Positions 45,098-52,279 of a stretch of 64,000 nt of DNA are shown one piece after another. Source of the stretch: Methylobacterium indicum (GTDB lineage: Bacteria; Pseudomonadota; Alphaproteobacteria; Rhizobiales; Beijerinckiaceae); contig NZ_JTHF01000072.1 of assembly GCF_001043895.1 (NCBI RefSeq), forward strand, positions 1 to 64,000, in the 5' to 3' direction. Under the pieces are notes generated by a model. The model had not been told where the DNA came from. It worked only from the letters and a program-made list of their open reading frames with translations, and ran no database searches. The position numbers and the translations under genes were made by a program. Numbering within the stretch: position 1 is the first letter of the stretch; every line of letters begins with the position of its first letter.

Positions 45098-46071
45098 GCG
45101 ACGGCTCCCTCGGCGCGATGCGGCGCGGGTGCCAGGGCCGGAATTGCGGCGGGCAGCGGCGCGTCGATCCCGAGCGGCGCGGGCAGGTCCCGGTCCCAGG
45201 GCGGGTCGGCGAAGCGGGCCGCCACGAACGCCACCAGGGCCCGGACCTTGGCGGGCGGGCGGCGGCGCGAGGGCATCACCGCGTGGATCGGCAGCGACGG
45301 GATCGGCCCGAGATCGAGCGCCACGAGGGCGCCGCGGCGCAGGGCGTCGGCGACCAGGAAGGTCGGCTGGTAGATCACCCCGAGCCCGGCGGCGGCCGCC
45401 GCCACCAGGGCGTCGCCGTTCGAGGCGCGCAGCGAGCCCTCGACCGCGACGGTACCGGCCTCGAAGCGCCAGCCGTCGCTGCTGGCGAGGGTGTAGCCGA
45501 GGCAGTTGTGATCGCTCAGGTCCTCCGGGCGGCGCGGCCGGCCCCGCGCCGCGAGGTAGGCGGGCGCCGCGCAGACGCGCATCCGGCACGGGGCGAGCGC
45601 CCGGGCGACGAGGCGCGAATCGCGCAGGTGGCCGATCCGGAGCGCCAGGTCCCATCCCTCCTCGATCAGGTCGACGGGCCGGTCGTTGAGGCCGAGCTCG
45701 ACGGCGAGCGCCGGATGCGCGCGACCGAACTCGGCCAGCGCCGGGGCGACCTGCAGGACACCGAACGAGACCGGCACGTTGAGCCGCAGGGTGCCGCGGG
45801 GTTCCGCCGCCTCGGCGCCGGCCTCCGCCTCGGCCTCGTCGATCTCGCCGAGGATGCGCTCGCAGGCCTCGAGGTAGCGCCGGCCGGCCTCGGTCAGGGT
45901 CAGCCGGCGGGTCGAGCGGTGCAGGAGCCGGGCGCCGAGCCGCTCCTCCAGGGCGGCGACGTGCTTGGTGACGCCGCTCTGCGACAGGCCGAGCGCCCGC
46001 GCGGCGGCCGAGAAGCTGCCGGTCGCGGCGACGCGCACGAAGGTCTGCATGGCGGTGAGCCGGTCGAGCAC
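45094..46071 (-). CDS. LysR-family regulator
   Basis: A 325-residue LysR regulator of the large CrgA/DmlR-like group: HTH MQTFVRVAATGSFSAAARAL and LSQSGVTKHVAALEERLGAR, followed by the PBP2 effector domain (RGTLRLNVPVSFGVLQVAPA). An Ala/Pro-rich tail of about 30 residues follows. It starts at GTG 46071; an ATG at 46050 is the alternative. It is divergent from a VOC-family gene 135 bp away, which is its most likely target. Confidence 0.9.
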   Translation of the reverse strand: MLDRLTAMQTFVRVAATGSFSAAARALGLSQSGVTKHVAALEERLGARLLHRSTRRLTLTEAGRRYLEACERILGEIDEAEAEAGAEAAEPRGTLRLNVPVSFGVLQVAPALAEFGRAHPALAVELGLNDRPVDLIEEGWDLALRIGHLRDSRLVARALAPCRMRVCAAPAYLAARGRPRRPEDLSDHNCLGYTLASSDGWRFEAGTVAVEGSLRASNGDALVAAAAAGLGVIYQPTFLVADALRRGALVALDLGPIPSLPIHAVMPSRRRPPAKVRALVAFVAARFADPPWDRDLPAPLGIDAPLPAAIPALAPAPHRAEGAVA

Positions 46072-46108
46072 GGGGCGATCTCACTCCGCGGGCGTGAGGT
46101 GAAACGAC

Positions 46109-46123
46109 GGAATGCCGGATTCC
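46109..46123. promoter_or_regulatory. Possible LysR operator before VOC gene
   Basis: Palindrome GGAAT-GCCGG-ATTCC, 38 bp upstream of the LysR start, in the divergent gap with the VOC gene. Only 5-bp arms, so it is suggestive rather than firm. Confidence 0.35.
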
Positions 46124-46206
46124 ACGGGGTTTGCAACCGAGGCAGTCTGCGGGGACCGCCGGGGCCGGGAGACGATGGCGCCGGCCCCGCAGCCGAGGAG
46201 GGCCGC

Positions 46207-46716
46207 ATGACCACGCCGATCGCCACGACCGGGCCGATCGACCCGCAGACCCGCATCGGGCACGTCCACCTGCGGGTGGCCGACCTCGACCGGGCGCTCG
46301 GCTTCTATTGCGGGGTGCTCGGCTTCACCCTGATGCAGCGCTACGGCACCCAGGCCGCCTTCGTGTCGGCCGGCGGCTACCACCACCATATCGGGCTCAA
46401 CACCTGGGACAGCGCCGGCGGATCGCCGCCGCCGCCCGGCAGCACCGGGCTCTACCACGTGGCGATCCTCTACCCGACCCGGGCGGCGCTCGCCGACGCG
46501 CTCATGCGCCTCGATGCCGCCGGGATTCCCCTCACCGGGGCGAGCGACCACGGCGTCAGCGAGGCGCTCTACCTCGACGATCCGGACCGCAACGGGGTGG
46601 AGCTCTATCGCGACCGCCCCGAGGCGGACTGGCCGCGGGACGAGGCGGGCGGCCTCAGGATGGTGACCCGCCGCCTCGACCTCGCGGACCTGCGGGCCGC
46701 GGGAACCCGGTCCTAG
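46207..46716 (+). CDS. VOC-family (glyoxalase/extradiol dioxygenase-like) protein
   Basis: A 169-residue metal-dependent VOC protein resembling CatE-type catechol-2,3-dioxygenases. The first beta-alpha-beta-beta-beta module is IGHVHLRVADLDRALGFYCG with YHHHIGLNTW, and the second has GLYHVAILYPTR and LYLDDPDRNGVELY. Metal-ligand His/Glu residues are in these blocks. It is divergent from the LysR gene. Its stop codon TAG is formed by the first bases of repeat copy C. Confidence 0.87.
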   Translation: MTTPIATTGPIDPQTRIGHVHLRVADLDRALGFYCGVLGFTLMQRYGTQAAFVSAGGYHHHIGLNTWDSAGGSPPPPGSTGLYHVAILYPTRAALADALMRLDAAGIPLTGASDHGVSEALYLDDPDRNGVELYRDRPEADWPRDEAGGLRMVTRRLDLADLRAAGTRS

Positions 46717-46817
46717 GCAGAGTTCGCCGAAGCGGTGACCGGTTCGGCGCCGAAAATCTGCGACACAACAAGACCCTAAGCGGGCGAAGCGTCGGCCTGC
46801 CAACGCAGGTCCGCTTA
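46714..46817 (+). repeat. Dispersed palindromic repeat, copy C
   Basis: 104 bp running exactly from the TAG of the VOC gene to the TAA (minus strand) of the DUF3297 gene, so it supplies both stop codons. Core: TTCGCCGAAGCGGTGACCGG, TTCGGCGCCGAAAATCTGCG, ACACAACAAGACC, then GCGGGCGAAGCGTCGGCCTG and a closing CAACGCAGGTCCGCTTA. It belongs with copies A and B. Confidence 0.87.
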
Positions 46818-47075
46818 GGGCGCGTCGGTCCCGGCCTCCGGGCCGCGGAAATACGGCTCGACCGCGCCCTTGAGCTTCACCGTCATCGGGTTGCCGAAGC
46901 GGTCCTTGGCGTTGCCGGCGGCGAGGCGCACCCAGCCCTCGCTGACGCAATACTCCTCGACATTGGTCTTCTCGACGCCCTTGAAGCGCACGCCGACGCC
47001 GCGCTCCAGCAGGGCGGCGTCGTGGAAGGGGCTGCGCGGATCGGTGCTGAGGCGGTCGGGCGGGGTGTCGGACAT
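46815..47075 (-). CDS. DUF3297 family protein
   Basis: An 86-residue protein matching DUF3297 along its length: DPRSPFHDAALLERGVGVRF, VEKTNVEEYCVSEGWVRLAA and GNPMTVKLKGAVEPYF. GGAG lies about 9 nt before the ATG at 47075. The family is a small, conserved cytoplasmic protein of unknown function. The stop codon lies in repeat copy C. Confidence 0.9.
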   Translation of the reverse strand: MSDTPPDRLSTDPRSPFHDAALLERGVGVRFKGVEKTNVEEYCVSEGWVRLAAGNAKDRFGNPMTVKLKGAVEPYFRGPEAGTDAP

Positions 47076-47294
47076 CGGGCCGGTCTCCGGGATTCGGTCG
47101 GCGCCCCAGGTAGCCGCTCCCGCCGCCGCTGCCAATCCGCCCGGCGGCGCTTCCGGTCTTTGGAATTTTCATAATTCACAGATCAATATAGATGAGCATC
47201 ACCAATGTAGAAGACCTCCAATATTTCATGATGATCTTGCGGTCGCGAATGTCTTGCTGCATTCAGGGCGCGCCGAACCCCGGCACGATCCGAG

Positions 47295-47429
47295 ATGGAG
47301 GCCGCGATGGCGCGAGCGCTGATCCTGATTCACGGCTGTGCCGGACTGATCCGGGAGGGATGGCCCCCGGTCGGCCTGCCCTGGGAGCGGCTGGTCGTCC
47401 TCCTGAGCGAGGCCGAGGTCGTGCGATGA
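47295..47429 (+). CDS. Possible 44-residue leader protein
   Basis: Short frame from ATG 47295 (or ATG 47307): MEAAMARALILIHGCAGLIR, continuing EGWPPVGLPWERLVVLL to VVR. Its TGA (47427-47429) overlaps the ATG of the next gene by 4 nt (ATGA), the usual coupling arrangement. It is preceded by an A/T-rich stretch at 47160-47240 that could hold a promoter. No family is recognised. Confidence 0.4.
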   Translation: MEAAMARALILIHGCAGLIREGWPPVGLPWERLVVLLSEAEVVR

Positions 47430-47752
47430 GCGCCCCCCGGTACGAGCGCCCGCGGGTCGAGGCCGAGCGGCGGTCGCAGGCGGCCCTGGAGCGCGCCCTC
47501 ACCCTGGCCTTCTGGGACGCCCTGGAGCGTGGACCGCTGCCGCCGATGGCCGCGCTCGAAGCCGCGGCCCGCACGGTCGGCGCGCTCTACCGCCAGATCG
47601 CCTCCCTGCACGGCCCGGTGCCGCAATGCGGCTGCGGCTGGCAGCCCGAGCCGGACGAGGACCTGATCCGGCTCGAGGCGATGCTGGCGGCGGCCCTGAT
47701 CGAGCGGTCGCGCCCGACGCTCCTCGACCTGCCGGTGCAGGGGCGGGCGTGA
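47426..47752 (+). CDS. Hypothetical protein
   Basis: A 108-residue, mostly helical protein (RRSQAALERALTLAFWDALE, AALEAAARTVGALYRQIAS), with a short Cys pair PQCGCGW and an acidic block EPDEDLIRLEAML. The start MSAPRYERP is coupled to the 44-residue frame upstream. The alternating helices and small size recall phage- or plasmid-type small proteins, but I cannot assign it. Confidence 0.5.
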   Translation: MSAPRYERPRVEAERRSQAALERALTLAFWDALERGPLPPMAALEAAARTVGALYRQIASLHGPVPQCGCGWQPEPDEDLIRLEAMLAAALIERSRPTLLDLPVQGRA

Positions 47753-47798
47753 CGCGGCACTGGAGCGTCGACCGACCGCGACGCGATCGGTCGGTGCC

Positions 47799-48182
47799 CT
47801 ACCGGGGCGCCGTGCCGTCCGGGCGGTTCGACGGCATCCCGCCCGGGGCGTCCGGGTAGGCGGTGCTCGGCACGGGCCCGGCCTGGCCGACCGAGCTGCT
47901 CGGCGCGGATGTGCGGTTCGTGTCCGCCGCCCCCGAGGGCCCGGGCGCCGCCGGGCAAGGGCCGGGGCCCGGACAGGCGGCGTGATCGGTCGCGACCGAG
48001 CGGCCGTCCCGCTCGGCCGCCGGCTGGCCGCCGGGACTGTTCGGGTAGGCCGCGGCCCCGCCGGGCTGGCGTACGGGTGCGGCCGGGGTCGGCGAGCCCT
48101 GCGCGGCGGCGGCCCCGGCGAGGAGGCCGGCGGCCAGCAGCCCGAGGAGGGGCGGGGCGAGGCGGAGGGCGAGAGGGCGCAT
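47799..48182 (-). CDS. Hypothetical exported Pro/Gly-rich protein
   Basis: A 127-residue protein with a clear signal peptide (about 1-27, LAPPLLGLLAAGLLAGAAAA). The mature part is low complexity, with two related elements YPNSPGGQPAAERDG and YPDAPGGMPSNRPDG, and a Cys pair in CPGPGPCPA. It overlaps the stop of the GMC dehydrogenase gene by one base, in the position where related operons carry a cytochrome c subunit; no CxxCH haem motif is present. Confidence 0.6.
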   Translation of the reverse strand: MRPLALRLAPPLLGLLAAGLLAGAAAAQGSPTPAAPVRQPGGAAAYPNSPGGQPAAERDGRSVATDHAACPGPGPCPAAPGPSGAADTNRTSAPSSSVGQAGPVPSTAYPDAPGGMPSNRPDGTAPR

Positions 48183-49750
48183 CAGATCTCCCGCCGCTGC
48201 ATCGCGCCGGCGATATGGTCGGCCTGGCGCAAGGCCAGCGCCACGATCGTCAGGGTCGGGTTGCAGGCCGCGCCGCTGGTGAACTGGCTGCCGTCGGAGA
48301 CGAACAGGTTCTTCACGTCGTGGGTCTGGCCGAACTTGTTGACGACGCCGTCCCGGGCCTTCGCACTCATCCGGTTGGTGCCCATGTTGTGGGTGCTCGG
48401 ATAGGGCGTGACCGGATAGGTGACCGTGGCGCCCACCGCCTCGTAGATCGCCGCGCCCTGCTTGTAGGCGTGGTTGCGCATCGCGACGTCGTTGGGGTGA
48501 TCGTCGAAATGCACGCTCGCCACCGGCATCCCGTGCTTGTCCTTGACCGAGGGGTCGAGGGTGATGCGGTTGGTCTCCTGCGGCAGGTCCTCGCCGACGA
48601 GCCACATCCCGGCCATGCGTGGATACTGCTCCATGGCGCTGGTGAAGGAGCGGCCCCAGGCGCCGGGATTGAGGAACGCCGCCATGAACGGCACGCCGAG
48701 CGAGACCGTCTCCATCTCGTAGCCGCCGGCGAAGCCGCGCTTCGGGTCGTGCCGGGCCTCGTCCCGGATGATGCCCGCCATGGTGGTGCCGCGGTACATG
48801 TGGACCGACTTCTCGAACACGCCGTAGACGCTGCCGGTCATGTGGCGCAGGTAGTTGCGGCCGACCTGGCCCGACGAGTTGGCGAGGCCGTCCGGAAAAA
48901 GCGACGAGGCGCTGTTGAGGAGCAGCCGCGGGCTCTCGATCGAGTTGCCGGCCACCGCGACGATGCGGGCCTTCTGCCGCTGCAGCTTGCCGTCGGCATC
49001 GGCGTAGACCACGCCCGTCACCTTGCCCGAGGCATCGTGCTCGATGCGGATCGCCATGCAGTTCGGGCGGACCTCCAGGTTGCCGGTCTCCTCGCCGCGG
49101 GGGATCTCGGCGATCAGGGTCGACCACTTCGCGCCGGACTTGCAGCCCTGGAAGCAGAAGCCGATCTGCTGGCAGGAGCCGCGGTCGTGCCGCTCCTGGC
49201 TGTTGATCGCCATCCGGCCGGTATGGACCTCCTTGTAGCCGAGGCGGCGGGCGCCGGCCTCCATCACCTTGAAGTTGTTGTTGCCCGGCAGGCCCGGGAT
49301 GCCGTTGGTGCGGGTCACGCCCATCCGGTCCTCGGCCTTCTCGTACCAGGGGTCGAGCTCGGCCCGGGTAATCGGCCAGTCGAGGAGGTTGGCGCCGGGG
49401 ATCGCGCCGTAATGGTCGCGGATGCGGAACTCGTGCTCCTCGAAGCGCAGGGACGCGCCGGCCCAGTGCACCGTCGAGCCGCCCACCGCCTTGACGATCC
49501 AGGCCGGCAGGTTGGGGAAGTCCCGCGCCACCCGCCACGAGCCCGAGGTGGTGCGCATGTCGGTCCAGGCGAGCTGGGCGAAGCTCGCCCATTCGTCGTT
49601 GACGAAGTCCTCCATGTTGTGGCGGGCGCCGGCTTCCAGGATGACGGTGCGGATGCCCTTCAGCGCCAGCTCGGTGCCGAGCGTGCCGCCGCCGGCGCCC
49701 GAGCCGACGATGACGACGAGCCCGTCGTCGTTCAGGTCGAATGTGGCCAT
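48182..49750 (-). CDS. GMC oxidoreductase (gluconate/sorbose dehydrogenase-like FAD subunit)
   Basis: A 522-residue flavoprotein. The FAD Rossmann motif is near the start (VIVGSGAGGGTLGTELAL). It has the GMC-type middle (IVAVAGNSIESPRLLLNSAS) and C-terminal catalytic region (THNMGTNRMSAKA, DGSQFTSGAACNPTLTIVAL). The ATG at 49750 is preceded by GGAGGAAACC. The sequence is closest to the membrane-bound gluconate/2-keto-gluconate/sorbose dehydrogenase large subunit. It forms an operon with the TAT-exported subunit 3 upstream, which should carry it to the periplasm. The electron acceptor is unclear because no cytochrome subunit follows. Confidence 0.92.
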   Translation of the reverse strand: MATFDLNDDGLVVIVGSGAGGGTLGTELALKGIRTVILEAGARHNMEDFVNDEWASFAQLAWTDMRTTSGSWRVARDFPNLPAWIVKAVGGSTVHWAGASLRFEEHEFRIRDHYGAIPGANLLDWPITRAELDPWYEKAEDRMGVTRTNGIPGLPGNNNFKVMEAGARRLGYKEVHTGRMAINSQERHDRGSCQQIGFCFQGCKSGAKWSTLIAEIPRGEETGNLEVRPNCMAIRIEHDASGKVTGVVYADADGKLQRQKARIVAVAGNSIESPRLLLNSASSLFPDGLANSSGQVGRNYLRHMTGSVYGVFEKSVHMYRGTTMAGIIRDEARHDPKRGFAGGYEMETVSLGVPFMAAFLNPGAWGRSFTSAMEQYPRMAGMWLVGEDLPQETNRITLDPSVKDKHGMPVASVHFDDHPNDVAMRNHAYKQGAAIYEAVGATVTYPVTPYPSTHNMGTNRMSAKARDGVVNKFGQTHDVKNLFVSDGSQFTSGAACNPTLTIVALALRQADHIAGAMQRREI

Positions 49751-49850
49751 GGTTTCCTCCGGCCCGCGCGGCCCGGTCGCGGCCGATCCGGCGCGGCGTT
49801 CGTTGATTGTTCTTTGGTTGACGCTCACTCTATCGGCAGGCGCAGGCCGA

Positions 49851-50399
49851 TCAGACCTTCGGCAGCCAGTCGATGTCGTTGAAGCCGCGGTTGATGTAGC
49901 CGCCCTTGTCGGCGGACGAGCCCTCGTAGCCGAATTTCGGCCACAGCTCGGGCTGGTTGTAGAGCGAGACGACGAGGTCGGACCGGATCTTCTTGAAGAA
50001 GTCGGTGTGGCTGATCCCCTCGAGGATGACGACGCGGTCGGCCTCCCAGCCGATCTGCGCGTAGGCGACCTTGTGGCGGGCCTGCGCGTCCTCGTCGAGG
50101 CGGCGCACGCCTTGGGTCAGCAGCGTCTTCACCGCGGGGTCGGCGGCGGCCTTGCCGTCCCAGGGCTTGATCGCCGTGATGTAGTAGACGTCGCCGAGGA
50201 AGTCGTGCGGGTAGATGTCCCGCGCCATCTTCACCAGGGTCTTCAGCTCGGCCGGCGCCAGGGCGGCGCCGTTCTCGGCCCAGGCCTCCGAGACCTGGAG
50301 CCCGGCGCCGGTGGCGAGCGCCGCGGCCGGTGCGGCGACGGCGGCGGTCTGCAGGAAGCCGCGGCGGCTGAACCGCACGCGCGGATCGACTTCTCTCAT
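49851..50399 (-). CDS. Gluconate 2-dehydrogenase subunit 3-like TAT protein
   Basis: A 182-residue protein with a twin-arginine signal (SRRGFLQTAAVAAPAAALAT) and cleavage near SEAWA-EN. The mature part matches the gluconate 2-dehydrogenase subunit 3 family (LAPAELKTLVKMARDIYPHD, FKKIRSDLVVSLYNQPELWP). This subunit chaperones the FAD subunit through the Tat pathway and stays bound to it. It lies 100 bp upstream of the GMC gene. Confidence 0.92.
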   Translation of the reverse strand: MREVDPRVRFSRRGFLQTAAVAAPAAALATGAGLQVSEAWAENGAALAPAELKTLVKMARDIYPHDFLGDVYYITAIKPWDGKAAADPAVKTLLTQGVRRLDEDAQARHKVAYAQIGWEADRVVILEGISHTDFFKKIRSDLVVSLYNQPELWPKFGYEGSSADKGGYINRGFNDIDWLPKV

Positions 50400-50494
50400 C
50401 GGGTGTCTCCTCGGGATCGTTTCTTGGTGGGTCTTGCCGAAGGCCGGGCCGGGGTCGCGTCTTCGCGCGCTTCCCGGCCCGGCCCGTCGGGGCC

Positions 50495-50890
50495 TCAGGC
50501 GAAGCGGCCGCCCTTCTGGATCACCTCGATCTTGTAGCCGTCGGGATCGGTGGCGAAGAAGAAGCGGGCCAGCGTCTTGCCCTGGTGCTGGAAGTCCTTG
50601 ACCGGGGTCGCGGGCAGCCCTGCCTCGGTGAAGCGGGCATGCTCGGCATCGACGTCGTCGACCACCACCGCGAGATGGCCGTAGCCGTTGCCGAGATCGT
50701 AGGGCTCGGTGCGGTCGAAGTTGACGGTGAGTTCCAGCTCGAACGGCGACGAGGGGTGACGCAGGTAGACGAGCGCGAAACCGTCGAAACCGATGCGCTC
50801 GGCGAGCTCCAGGCCGAAGGCGCGGGCGTAGTAGGCGCGGGAGCGCTCCTCGTCGAGGACGCGGATCATCGAGTGGACGGGCTTGGCCAT
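50495..50890 (-). CDS. Glyoxalase I-like VOC protein (lactoylglutathione lyase)
   Basis: A 131-residue VOC protein of the GloA group. Metal-binding pattern: MIRVLDEERSRAYYARAF with His5/His6-region in PVHSMIRV, Glu in PFELELTVN, His in GYGHLAVVVDD and Glu in GYKIEVIQKG. This matches the four ligands of GloA. Length is typical of GloA (about 130-135). Known reaction: isomerisation of the methylglyoxal-glutathione adduct. It could alternatively be a GloA-like protein with another substrate. Confidence 0.85.
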   Translation of the reverse strand: MAKPVHSMIRVLDEERSRAYYARAFGLELAERIGFDGFALVYLRHPSSPFELELTVNFDRTEPYDLGNGYGHLAVVVDDVDAEHARFTEAGLPATPVKDFQHQGKTLARFFFATDPDGYKIEVIQKGGRFA

Positions 50891-51200
50891 CGGCAGCGGA
50901 AACCTCGTGTGATGGGGGCGCCGCGCGCGGCCGCCCGGGTGTCGGCCCTTAGACTAGCTCCAGGGAAGCGGACCGGGTGGTAGCGGGATGTGACGCCCCG
51001 CGCCGCGCCGGCCCGGCGAAACCGCCGCGCTCCCGCAGCGGAACGGCCGCGCGACCCACGTCCAGAACGCGATATTTGTTCCGCCGCGTCGCGTGCGCGG
51101 CGGCACATCGCGCCGGCATGTCGCCACCTATATTCCAATCATCGTAAGAGAGCGGGTCGCCAGGACCGGCTTTCATCACACCGAACAAGGAAGACAACGA
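50891..51200. other. Gene-free divergent region
   Basis: 310 bp between the VOC gene (minus) and the 87-residue secreted protein (plus). The promoter of the latter is probably in 51090-51185, where the sequence is less GC-rich (ACCTATATTCCAATCATCG). I see no gene. Confidence 0.35.
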
Positions 51201-51464
51201 ATGAAGACCCGCATTGCCGCCGTCGTGACTGCCCTCGTTCTTGGCGTTGCCCCGATCTCCTCCGCCATGGCGTTCGGCCCGAACGCCCCGGCCCATCCGT
51301 TCTGGACGCAGGACGTCGAGACCACCGGCTCGATCGGCTCGGCCAACGACAGCGTGCCCTTCTACGGTGCCTGCCCGATGAGCTCGGCCGCCGAAGGCAA
51401 CGCCAAGCAGCAGAACTTCCCGGTCAAGCAGTACGGCCAGACCTCGGGCGGCTACCGCTGCTGA
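51201..51464 (+). CDS. Small hypothetical secreted protein
   Basis: An 87-residue protein: signal peptide 1-24 (MKTRIAAVVTALVLGVAPIS, cleavage after SAMA), then a short mature part with two Cys (GACPMS and the final GYRC). AAGGAAG lies 7 nt before the ATG. The two cysteines could form one disulfide. No family is recognised; similar tiny secreted proteins are typical of methylobacteria. Confidence 0.68.
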   Translation: MKTRIAAVVTALVLGVAPISSAMAFGPNAPAHPFWTQDVETTGSIGSANDSVPFYGACPMSSAAEGNAKQQNFPVKQYGQTSGGYRC

Positions 51465-51531
51465 GGACGTCCGCCGGGCGGGACATCGGCGGATTCCGGA
51501 TGGACCGACACGAAATTCGAGGGAGTCGAGA

Positions 51532-51642
51532 ATGAGTGACATGAAGCTTCTGCGCGCGGTCTCCTACGGCATGATCGGCGTCCTGACCGGCGGCCTCGCG
51601 ATGACCGCCTTCGGCACGGCTAGCGCCTTGATGAACATGTGA
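51532..51642 (+). CDS. 36-residue single-helix membrane protein
   Basis: ATG 51532 with GGGAG 6 nt upstream. Encoded protein: short basic start (MSDMKLLRAVS) then one hydrophobic helix rich in Gly/Ala (YGMIGVLTGGLAMTAFGTAS). A textbook intrinsic terminator follows 8 bp after the stop, which supports expression. It lies 67 bp behind the secreted protein gene and may share its transcript. Its function is unknown. Confidence 0.62.
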   Translation: MSDMKLLRAVSYGMIGVLTGGLAMTAFGTASALMNM

Positions 51643-51650
51643 CCGCGAAC

Positions 51651-51681
51651 GAGGACCGCCCCCGAGGGCGGTCCTCTTTTT
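51651..51681 (+). terminator. Intrinsic terminator
   Basis: Arms GAGGACCGCC (51651-51660) and GGCGGTCCTC (51667-51676), 6-nt loop, followed by five T's (51677-51681). It ends the transcript of the two small genes 51201-51642. Confidence 0.9.
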
Positions 51682-51780
51682 CGCGAACGGGCCGGGGATC
51701 GGCCGAGCCCGGAACCGCGGCGATTCCGAGACGATTCCTCACCCGAACGTCCCGATCCAGGCGCCCCGCCGGAGACAGCC

Positions 51781-52104
51781 ATGCCCCCGCTCGCCCGCCT
51801 CGCCTCCGTCCTTCTCCTCCTCGCCGCCGGCACCGTGCCGGCGTTCGCGATCTCCGATCGGCGCGACCAGCCGACCCAGGCCGACCTCCCTCGTAACGAC
51901 TTGCCTCATGCCGACCCGCCCGACGGCACGCGCGCCGGGGGCTCCGGCGTCGCGCCGCCCCAGGCACTCAAGCCCGAGACGCAGGTGACGCCGTCACAAG
52001 CGCCCCCCGGCGGCACGCCGGCGCGGACCAACCCCCTCGACAAGCTCGACCCCAAGGACCGGCGCGCCACCGGCGGCGGCGACGGCTCCGGCGACCGGCG
52101 CTAG
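51781..52104 (+). CDS. Hypothetical exported Pro/Asp-rich protein
   Basis: A 107-residue protein with a signal peptide (LASVLLLLAAGTVPAFA, cleavage after AFA) and a disordered mature region rich in Pro, Asp and Gly (LPRNDLPHADPPDG, GGGDGSGDRR). Its TAG stop is the first triplet of repeat copy D. No family is recognised. Confidence 0.55.
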   Translation: MPPLARLASVLLLLAAGTVPAFAISDRRDQPTQADLPRNDLPHADPPDGTRAGGSGVAPPQALKPETQVTPSQAPPGGTPARTNPLDKLDPKDRRATGGGDGSGDRR

Positions 52105-52202
52105 AGCATTTTCCGACGAAGTGGATGCCGGTTCGTCGAAGAAAATGCGGCAAAACAAAGACTTAGAGAGCTTCGCGATTGCAACGCGATCGTGAAGCGC
52201 AC
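52102..52202 (+). repeat. Dispersed palindromic repeat, copy D (diverged)
   Basis: About 101 bp. It begins TAGAGCATTTTCCGACGAAG, continues TGGATGCCGGTTCGTCGAAG, AAAATGCGGCAAAACAAAGA, then a second hairpin CTTCGCGATTGCAACGCGAT-like. It follows the same plan as copies A-C with many substitutions. Elements of this type (AGCATTTTCCGACGAAGTGG) are widespread in Hyphomicrobiales genomes. Confidence 0.75.
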
Positions 52203-52279
52203 TAGCCCCCTCCCGGAAGGCAACCGAGGCGGCACAGCGTGGTTAACCCCGGCGCGGCACGCGCGAGGGGGAGGCACCC

